Below, piece by piece: positions 6,644 to 11,590 of a DNA stretch of 11,590 nucleotides (position 1 is the first letter of the stretch; every line of letters begins with the position of its first letter). Position numbers and translations under genes: made by a program. The notes under the pieces were generated by a model. That model made no database searches, was not told where the DNA came from, and saw nothing but the letters and a program-made list of their open reading frames with translations. This DNA comes from Acetobacteraceae bacterium (GTDB lineage: Bacteria; Pseudomonadota; Alphaproteobacteria; Acetobacterales; Acetobacteraceae). The stretch covers positions 1 to 11,590 of the forward strand of contig JANXRT010000007.1 of assembly GCA_025356735.1 (NCBI GenBank), given 5' to 3'.

Positions 6644-6841
6644 TTAGCCCAGCGGCGGCCCCGGGGCAAAATCCTTCTTCTCTTCCACCGCTCCGGGCGG
6701 CGGATCTCCATCGCGACGCACACGCGTCTGCTCCTTGCGGCGTCGCAGATTCTCCCGCAGCGCCGCCGCCTGCCGCTCGGCCCGCGCTGCCCGCGCGGCA
6801 TCGGCCTTGTCCTGGCCTGCCGGTTGATCCTGATCCGCCAT
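6644..6841 (-). CDS. Small charged hypothetical protein, 65 residues
   Basis: MADQDQPAGQDKADAARAAR followed by an Arg/Ala/Glu-rich stretch (AERQAAALRENLRRRKEQ) predicts one amphipathic basic helix at about residues 10-42, then a Pro/Gly/Asp-rich tail (DGDPPPGAVEEKKDFAPGPP). There is no signal peptide or membrane segment. Proteins of the form 'AARxERxAAALRENLRRRK' are familiar small hypotheticals in Rhodospirillales, so I believe the gene is real, but I cannot name a function. The frame stays open to 7069, but that part runs antisense through tRNA-Thr and is not credible as coding. It is same-strand with dcd (36-base gap) and may share its transcript. The ribosome binding site (GGTGA) is weak. 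Confidence 0.62.
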   Translation of the reverse strand: MADQDQPAGQDKADAARAARAERQAAALRENLRRRKEQTRVRRDGDPPPGAVEEKKDFAPGPPLG

Positions 6842-6883
6842 CGTATCACCAAATGACGCCGGTCCGGCACGCGTCAAGCCCGC

Positions 6884-6912
6884 TTGCGTTTGCACACCCG
6901 CGCCGCTACGAA
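6884..6912 (+). promoter_or_regulatory. Weak candidate promoter of tRNA-Thr
   Basis: TTGCGT (6884-6889), a 17-base spacer, then TACGAA (6907-6912), about 22 bases before the tRNA. Spacing is ideal but both boxes are poor matches, so this is only a guess at where transcription begins. Confidence 0.3.
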
Positions 6913-6934
6913 CGGCCCGCATCGGAGCCCCAAA

Positions 6935-7009
<75 letters not shown>

Positions 7010-7040
7010 TAAATCGGTTTCCGAAGCCGACGTGAAATGT

Positions 7041-7892
7041 TCAGCCCGCACCCTCCGTCCGCACCCCAAGCCGCCCCGCCAGATCCTGAATGAACTGCCA
7101 GGCCACCCGCCCGGACCGTCCGCCGCGGGTCATCGACCACTCCACTGCCTGAGCGTGTAGCGCCTCAGTTTCAATCGGCAGCTTCATCGCCGCCGCGTAG
7201 CCCTCGACCATGGCAAAGAAGGTCGGCTGGTCGCAGTTGTGAAAACCAAGCCAAAGGCCAAACCGGTCGGACAGGGAGACCTTCTCCTCCGTTGCCTCGG
7301 ACGGGCTGATCGCCGTCGCGCGCTCGTTCTCGATCATGTCCCGCGGCATCAGGTGCCGGCGGTTGGAGGTCGCATAGAACAGGACATTATCCGGCCGACC
7401 CTCGATGCCGCCGTCGAGCACCGATTTCAGCGCCTTGTAGTCGGCAGCCTCTTTCTCAAACGACAGATCGTCGCACAGGATCAGGCAGCGCCGCTCCCGC
7501 CCGCGCAGCAGGTTGAGCAGGTCGGGCAGGGTGCGGATGTCCTCGCGGTGGATCTCGATCAGCGCCAGGCTTTTGCCCACCTCGGCATGCACCGCCTTTA
7601 CCAGCGACGACTTGCCCATGCCGCGGGCCCCCCACAGCATCGCGTTGTTGGCCGGCAGGCCCTCGGCGAACCGCTGGGTGTTCTCCATCAGTATCTTCTT
7701 CTGGCGATCCACCCCGTGCAGCAGCCCGATATCGACGCGCGACACCCGCGCCACCGGCGCCAGGCGGGCCGGCGCCGGGTACCATACGAACGCGTCGGCG
7801 CCGACAAGGTCGATGGTCGCGGCCGGCGGCGGTGCCAGCCGTTCCAGCGCATCGGCGATGCGGGCCAGCAGGTTGGCCTGATCCATGTCCAT
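7041..7892 (-). CDS. DUF815-family AAA ATPase
   Basis: 283 residues. Walker A GARGMGKSS at about 88-96, Walker B CLILCDD ending at D142, sensor-1-like YATSNRR with N177, then SDRFGLWLGFHNCDQPTFFAMV. This order and wording are diagnostic of the DUF815 family of ATP-binding proteins. The N-terminal 60 residues hold a short helix (NLLARIADALERL) and a conserved WYPAPARLAPV segment before the ATPase fold. The family's cellular role is not well established; an AAA fold implies ATP-driven remodelling or loading. ATG 7892 is preferred, with ATG 7886 close behind; neither has a strong ribosome binding site. It is divergent from yajC across a 95-base gap, and a similar neighbourhood occurs in other alphaproteobacteria as I recall it. 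Confidence 0.9.
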   Translation of the reverse strand: MDMDQANLLARIADALERLAPPPAATIDLVGADAFVWYPAPARLAPVARVSRVDIGLLHGVDRQKKILMENTQRFAEGLPANNAMLWGARGMGKSSLVKAVHAEVGKSLALIEIHREDIRTLPDLLNLLRGRERRCLILCDDLSFEKEAADYKALKSVLDGGIEGRPDNVLFYATSNRRHLMPRDMIENERATAISPSEATEEKVSLSDRFGLWLGFHNCDQPTFFAMVEGYAAAMKLPIETEALHAQAVEWSMTRGGRSGRVAWQFIQDLAGRLGVRTEGAG

Positions 7893-7911
7893 TCGAAGAA
7901 TCCATCCGCGC

Positions 7912-7939
7912 TTGACGCCAAGGGTGCGGAAACTATGGT
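7912..7939 (+). promoter_or_regulatory. Candidate promoter of yajC
   Basis: CTTGACG (TTGACG at 7912-7917), a 16-base spacer, then TATGGT (7934-7939). This is a good alphaproteobacterial sigma-70 match and the best promoter in the window. It gives a leader of about 40 bases before ATG 7988, whose ribosome binding site is AGGA at 7979-7982. Confidence 0.6.
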
Positions 7940-7987
7940 CCCGGCCACCCGGCCGCAACCCGCGGCGACATCCACGTCAGGACCGCC

Positions 7988-8323
7988 ATGCTGATCTCGC
8001 CCGCCTACGCCCAGGACATGACCGCGATGCTGGGCAGCGCCACGCAGTTCCTGCCGCTTGTGCTGATCTTCGGCGTTTTCTACTTCCTGCTCATCCGCCC
8101 GAACCAGCAACGTCAGAAAGAAGTGAAGTCGATGCTGGCGGCGGTGAAGCGCGGCGACCGCGTGGTCACCGGCGGCGGCATCCTGGCTACCGTGCAGAAA
8201 GTCCGCGAGGGCAGCAACGAGGTCGAGGTCGAGCTTGGTCCCAACATGCGGGTGATCGTGCTACGCGAAACCATCACCGCCGTGTTGAAGCCGGTCGCCG
8301 CCAACGACAGCAAGGCCGCCTGA
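7988..8323 (+). CDS. yajC: Sec translocase accessory subunit YajC
   Basis: 111 residues with one membrane segment at about residues 20-36 (TQFLPLVLIFGVFYFLLI) followed by the YajC signature RPNQQRQKE. The cytoplasmic domain contains KRGDRVVTGGGILATVQKV and ends RETITAVLKPV. YajC associates with SecD and SecF at the Sec translocon in the inner membrane. The N-terminus MLISPAYAQ resembles a residual signal-like sequence, common in alphaproteobacterial YajC. Start supported by AGGA five bases upstream. secD and secF, its usual followers, are absent here: a cytochrome c' gene comes next. Confidence 0.96.
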   Translation: MLISPAYAQDMTAMLGSATQFLPLVLIFGVFYFLLIRPNQQRQKEVKSMLAAVKRGDRVVTGGGILATVQKVREGSNEVEVELGPNMRVIVLRETITAVLKPVAANDSKAA

Positions 8324-8396
8324 ACGTTTCGTTTGTCCTTTCCTTGAAGGCGAATTCCCGACAAGATCATCAAACAAGATGGGAGAAACGATTCTG

Positions 8397-8858
8397 ATGG
8401 GTAAACGCATCATACCATACGGCCTGGCCGCCTTACTGGGGGCCGGCACCGTGCTGTCGCTGCCGGCCACCGCCCAGACAACCAGCCCAGCCGACATCAT
8501 CCTGATCCGACAGGCCGCCTATGCCTTGAACGGCGGCACCTTTGCCGGCCTCAAGGCGGCGGTGGAGGCCAAATCCGACGTCAAGCCGCTCGCTGCCCGC
8601 GCCGACGCGTTGGCAAAGTGGGGCCGCGCCATACCGCTCGCTTTCCCCGCCGGCTCCGACACCGGCAACCCCACCAAGGCGCTGCCGGCGATTTGGTCGG
8701 ACCGTGCCGGCTTCGAGAAGGCGGCCGCGAACTTCACTGAGGCTGCCGAGAAGCTTTCCATCCTCGCCAAGGCCGGTGACACCGACGGCTTCGCCGCGCA
8801 ATGGAAAGTCACCGGCGACACCTGCAGCGCCTGCCACAAGGAATACCGCGCAAAATAA
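8397..8858 (+). CDS. Cytochrome c' (periplasmic, class II c-type cytochrome)
   Basis: 153 residues. A Sec signal peptide, MGKRIIPYGLAALLGAGTVL..., ends at PATA before Q27. The mature part is a predicted four-helix bundle with IRQAAYALN near its start, the characteristic PAIWSDRAGFEKAA segment, and the single haem motif CSACH at residues 143-147 close to the C-terminus (CSACHKEYR). This is the cytochrome c' layout; the haem iron is normally five-coordinate and binds NO and CO. Likely roles are NO binding or detoxification, or electron carriage. The ATG at 8397 is preferred over 8379 because GGGAG at 8381-8385 forms a ribosome binding site for it and the signal peptide then starts normally. It faces the cytochrome b561 gene end to end, 11 bases apart. 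Confidence 0.93.
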   Translation: MGKRIIPYGLAALLGAGTVLSLPATAQTTSPADIILIRQAAYALNGGTFAGLKAAVEAKSDVKPLAARADALAKWGRAIPLAFPAGSDTGNPTKALPAIWSDRAGFEKAAANFTEAAEKLSILAKAGDTDGFAAQWKVTGDTCSACHKEYRAK

Positions 8859-8869
8859 TCTACTCGACG

Positions 8870-9550
8870 CTACATTAGCCAGATCGCCAGCACTGCCAAC
8901 GAGGCGGCGCTGGCGATCACGCCGCCTGCCAGCATCGGCGCGGCCATCCTGGGCTGACGCATGGATCGCGGCAGCAGCTTCACGCCGGTGATCATCGGCC
9001 GCAGCAGGTTCTGGCGCTTGAGCAACCAGTAGGCCAGCACGGCGCCGACATGCGCCGCCGCCGCCAACAAGATAAGATTGAAGTTGATCGAGTGGATCGT
9101 GCCCAGCCGATCGCTAAACGCCTTGCCGACATGCCTTGCCAACGGTCCTTCAACTGAAACATCGTCGTTGGACCCAAGCCCGGTCCCGACCTGCACCAGC
9201 AGCAGCGCCAGCAGGACCAGCACCATCCACCCGCCAGCCGCGTTATGGCCGATCTCCCGGTCCGGCTCACGAACGAACATCTTGCCGAGATGCCGAAAAC
9301 CGGCGAGCGGACTTTTCAGGAATTTTCGAAAGCGCGCGGTTTCGGAGCCCAGAAACCCCCAAAGCAGACGAAAAATCAGCATCCCCAGCATCGTGTAGCC
9401 GGAGACGAAATGCAGCTGCATCCAGTTCTGCCGGTTGGTGAACCAGCTCGCCAGCAGCAGGAAAACGACCGACCAGTGAAACACCCGCGTCGGCAGGTCC
9501 CATACCTTCACCGGCCGCAAGCCCGTCTCGGAACCGGCCGCCATGCTCAT
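8870..9550 (-). CDS. Membrane cytochrome b561-type protein
   Basis: 226 residues with about five membrane segments. Haem-ligand candidates are H25 (LPTRVFHWSVVFLL), H47 (MQLHFVSGYTM), H153 (TIHSINFN) and H167 (AAAAHVGAVLAYWLL); FRLLWGFLGSETARF and GHNAAGGWMVLVLL are typical of bacterial b561 proteins. It should carry two b haems and move electrons between the quinone pool or membrane and a periplasmic partner. Cytochrome b561/cytochrome c' gene pairing is known in other proteobacteria, for example Allochromatium as I recall, and here the two genes converge. The start at 9550 overlaps the oxygenase stop as ATGA with no strong ribosome binding site, implying coupling; ATG 9544 is an alternative. 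Confidence 0.92.
   Translation of the reverse strand: MSMAAGSETGLRPVKVWDLPTRVFHWSVVFLLLASWFTNRQNWMQLHFVSGYTMLGMLIFRLLWGFLGSETARFRKFLKSPLAGFRHLGKMFVREPDREIGHNAAGGWMVLVLLALLLVQVGTGLGSNDDVSVEGPLARHVGKAFSDRLGTIHSINFNLILLAAAAHVGAVLAYWLLKRQNLLRPMITGVKLLPRSMRQPRMAAPMLAGGVIASAASLAVLAIWLM
8882..8918. repeat. Perfect 10-bp inverted repeat near the convergent gene ends
   Basis: GATCGCCAGC (8882-8891) and GCTGGCGATC (8909-8918) are exact complements with a 17-base loop. The repeat lies inside the last codons of the cytochrome b561 gene and 23 bases after the cytochrome c' stop. It could form a hairpin in the cytochrome c' mRNA tail, but no T-tract follows on the plus strand. It may instead just reflect repeated Leu-Ala-Ile/Val-Ile-Ala codons in the last membrane helix. 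Confidence 0.45.
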
Positions 9551-10179
9551 GCGGCGCGGGTCAGGCGCTTGACGAGGGCGGAAAACCGATGCCGGCGCAT
9601 TTCGGATCGCGCCAGCCCGTCGGCCGTCATGTAGTTCAGCTGGATCGCGTAACGCTCGCCGACGAACCGCTTGTGGCCGTGCCAGGTCGTCTCGCCGTTG
9701 GGAAACACCAGCAGGGTGCCGTTCACCGGCGGCACCTCGACCGCGAAATTCTCGATGTCGGTGCCGTCGCGAAGCAGCCGCAGGCAGCCGTCATGGCCCG
9801 AAAACCGGCCTGGATCGGGGTTAAGGTACAGCAGCACCGTGACCCGCTTGGCACGGCTGTCGGTATGGATACGGCCGTCCTTTTCCCGCGTGCGGCCGCG
9901 CACCGTCAGCATGGTGGGCGCCTGGTCGAGGTCGAGGTCGAACTTGTCCTCGATCGCCATCCGCAGTTCCGGTCCCTCCATCGCCTCGACCAGAGCCCGC
10001 GCGGCGGGGCCGAGCCGCAGCGAACCCGGCGGATAGGAACCGCCATTGCCGATCGCCGGCAGATCGGCAATCACCCGGCGCAAGCTGTCGGGCGGCACGA
10101 AGTTCGGAACGACGATGTGCGGGAATGGATCGCCGGCCTTCGGCGTGGCGCGGATCGCCGCGTAGTCGAGCTGTATCAT
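9547..10179 (-). CDS. 2OG-Fe(II) oxygenase (prolyl-4-hydroxylase-like)
   Basis: 210 residues. The iron facial triad is visible as H105-x-D107 in GRIHTDSRAKRVTVLLYLN and H167 in TTWHGHKRF, with R176 (GERYAIQLNY) placed to bind 2-oxoglutarate. FPHIVVPNFVPPDSLRRVIADL near the N-terminus is the common opening of this family. It couples 2-oxoglutarate decarboxylation to hydroxylation of an unknown substrate; no signal peptide, so cytoplasmic. It starts 12 bases after the preceding gene stops, with AGGA spanning that stop codon, and overlaps the next gene (cytochrome b561) by four bases. This three-gene unit is unusual and offers no clear substrate. Confidence 0.88.
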   Translation of the reverse strand: MIQLDYAAIRATPKAGDPFPHIVVPNFVPPDSLRRVIADLPAIGNGGSYPPGSLRLGPAARALVEAMEGPELRMAIEDKFDLDLDQAPTMLTVRGRTREKDGRIHTDSRAKRVTVLLYLNPDPGRFSGHDGCLRLLRDGTDIENFAVEVPPVNGTLLVFPNGETTWHGHKRFVGERYAIQLNYMTADGLARSEMRRHRFSALVKRLTRAA

Positions 10180-10191
10180 GGCGATGGCATC

Positions 10192-11590
10192 CTAGTTGAT
10201 CGCCGCGGCAGCCGGCACGACCGACAGCACCAAGTCGCGCGGCTGGCACGCAAGCAGTGCCTCGGCGAGGTCGAGCGCATCATCGGGCCAGTAGATCGCC
10301 GGCCGCGGCTTCTTCGCGCCGAGTCCCGGGTCTGGCCGGCACGACAGGATCGCCCTGCTCCATTGCGGCGGAATCGCGGACCGGCCCAGGCAGGCGCCAA
10401 GCAGGGCACCCGTCACGGCGGCATTGGTATCGGTATCGCCGCCCTCCGATATGGTCGCGGCGAGCGCATCCGCCAGACCCGCGGTGTGGAGCAGATGGAA
10501 GAAGGCGTTCTGTAGCGCAACCACCACCCAACCCATGCGCCGCACGTAGTCGCCGGGCTTCTGTCCCGCGGCGGCGGCCTCCAGCGCACGCATGACGACT
10601 CCGTCATCCTGGCCGGCGCCATCCTCGGCGATGCCCTGCGCGGCGCGCAGCATTCCGGCCGGATCGGCGCCGCCAATGCCGGCCGCGATCGCCCCGGCAT
10701 AGGCACCGCAGGCGATGGCGCAGACCGGATGCGGATGCGTGAGGTCGCTATCGGCCATAGCGCAGGCTGCCGCCTGCTCCACGCTGTCGGCCCAGATGCC
10801 GATTGGCGACACCCGCATCAGCGATCCGTTGCTCTGGCTGTGGCGGTCGGCCTTGCTGCTGGCGACCTCGGCCCGCGCGCGCGCTGCCCGCGATGCCGGC
10901 GCCAGGGCGATGCGCGTCGTCGCGCCGAGGTCGAACGGGTGCGACGCGTACCAGGCGCCGTAGGCGGTCGCCACCGATTCGGCATCGAAATCCCCAACCT
11001 CGACCAACGACCGTGCCAGGGCCAGCGCCAGCTCGGAGGTGTTGGTCGGCTGGCCGGCCATTATGTCCCAACGGCCGCCATCGGCCAGCTGCCGCACCCC
11101 CTGCGGAAACAGGTCTCCGATTTCAGCCGGCGTCCGGCCGGCCACCCGTGAACCCAGGCTGTCGCCGGCGAGCTGGCCGAGCAGGCAGCCTTGCGCGCGT
11201 TCGAGCAGCGGGCCCTGTGCGATCCGCGGCCAAGTCAGCACTGTACGCGGCGGCATGCGCGCCTCTTCGCTCCCGGTCCAGCTCCGCGCGCCGAGCTTTC
11301 GAACCGCCGCTGGCGCGCCGGCGAAGCATTTCTCGACCCGGCTGACGCCGTCGCCCGTGTAGGTCACTTCGGCGCCGGTCTGGTCGATCAGTGTTCCCTT
11401 GGCTCCGCGCAGCAAGGCGTGGCCGGCGGCATAGTCGTAGCCGCCGGGGCCACTGGTCGAGACCGCGCCGACGCCGTCGCCGCAGGCGACCCGGGCCAGG
11501 CGGTAGGCGATCGAGGGCATGGCGATAAACCGTCCGGGCGCCACGCGCGCGCCATTGGTCGCCGGCCGGCGCGGCGCATGGTGCGACAGG
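10192..11590 (-). CDS. Inositol-monophosphatase-family / ADP-ribosylglycohydrolase fusion, N-terminus outside window
   Basis: The frame is open from the right edge to TAG at 10194-10192 (465 visible residues). The GTG at 11544 is not a credible start because homologous sequence continues through it. The right part (about 11590-11300) is the C-terminal end of an inositol monophosphatase/CysQ-type domain: IAMPSIAYRLARVACGDG, then GGYDYAAGHALLRGAKG, where the Asp (11436-11434) is the metal ligand of the family WDxAAG motif. After a linker comes an ADP-ribosylglycohydrolase domain: RAQGCLLGQLAGDSLG (11199-11152), SNGSLMRVSPIGIW, DLTHPHPVCAIACGAYAGAI and GGDTDTNAAVTGALLG (GGDTDTN at 10443-10423). 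ARH enzymes remove ADP-ribose from proteins or other acceptors using two magnesium ions. Here the N-terminal metal motif, normally TDDT or TDDS, reads TNTS (11046-11035), so two acidic ligands are missing. Activity is therefore uncertain. It leads a unit with the 2OG oxygenase and cytochrome b561. Confidence 0.85.
   Translation of the reverse strand, partial: LSHHAPRRPATNGARVAPGRFIAMPSIAYRLARVACGDGVGAVSTSGPGGYDYAAGHALLRGAKGTLIDQTGAEVTYTGDGVSRVEKCFAGAPAAVRKLGARSWTGSEEARMPPRTVLTWPRIAQGPLLERAQGCLLGQLAGDSLGSRVAGRTPAEIGDLFPQGVRQLADGGRWDIMAGQPTNTSELALALARSLVEVGDFDAESVATAYGAWYASHPFDLGATTRIALAPASRAARARAEVASSKADRHSQSNGSLMRVSPIGIWADSVEQAAACAMADSDLTHPHPVCAIACGAYAGAIAAGIGGADPAGMLRAAQGIAEDGAGQDDGVVMRALEAAAAGQKPGDYVRRMGWVVVALQNAFFHLLHTAGLADALAATISEGGDTDTNAAVTGALLGACLGRSAIPPQWSRAILSCRPDPGLGAKKPRPAIYWPDDALDLAEALLACQPRDLVLSVVPAAAAIN

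Noticed and set aside
5252..6856. 534-codon open frame on the plus strand across murA and dcd
   Set aside because: It is antisense to murA and dcd, both of which have every expected motif. The product is a His/Arg/Gln-rich composition typical of a high-GC shadow frame.
7010..7040. Possible terminator between tRNA-Thr and the DUF815 gene
   Set aside because: TCGGTTTCCGAAGCCGA gives only a stem of about five pairs with no T-tract; too weak to call.
9589..10515. 308-codon plus-strand open frame opposite the 2OG oxygenase
   Set aside because: It has no recognisable motif and is antisense to a protein with a full iron/2-oxoglutarate site.

Overview
The window reads as a high-GC alphaproteobacterial chromosome, most likely Rhodospirillales and probably Acetobacteraceae. 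This rests on protein flavour, a conserved gene order (dcd, murA, hisG, hisD, infA, maf, RNase E/G, yacG, tRNA-Phe), CTTGAC-type -35 boxes and a GC-rich double-hairpin repeat of a style I associate with Acetobacteraceae. It is gene-dense: no gene-free stretch exceeds about 110 bases.

Left edge (1-539): the N-terminal part of a tyrosine recombinase, transcribed leftward, sits directly downstream of an intact tRNA-Phe(GAA) gene. This is the usual layout at the end of an integrative element, so bases below about 464 are probably accessory DNA whose cargo lies outside the window.

Core block (540-6841, all minus strand): a small Arg/Glu-rich protein, dcd, murA, hisG and hisD lie close together. 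After what looks like a fresh promoter come infA, maf, a short RNase E/G and yacG. The last four are joined by start/stop overlaps (GTGA, GTGA and an 8-base ATGGCTGA overlap). HisG is the short form that needs HisZ, which is not here. A double-hairpin repeat separates murA from hisG.

Middle (6884-8323): tRNA-Thr(GGT) on the plus strand faces a DUF815-type AAA ATPase gene on the minus strand. The ATPase gene is divergent from yajC, which has a good promoter. yajC is not followed by secD/secF.

Right part (8397-11590): cytochrome c' (plus) converges on a membrane cytochrome b561 (minus), a plausible periplasmic/membrane redox pair. Cytochrome b561 is the last gene of a minus-strand unit: an incomplete fusion of an inositol-monophosphatase-family domain with an ADP-ribosylglycohydrolase domain, then a 2OG-Fe(II) oxygenase, then cytochrome b561. 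The fusion keeps one ARH metal motif (GGDTDTN) but has TNTS where the family normally has TDDT/TDDS. It is the least ordinary protein here and the best candidate for follow-up. I see no CRISPR array, insertion sequence or complete defence system.
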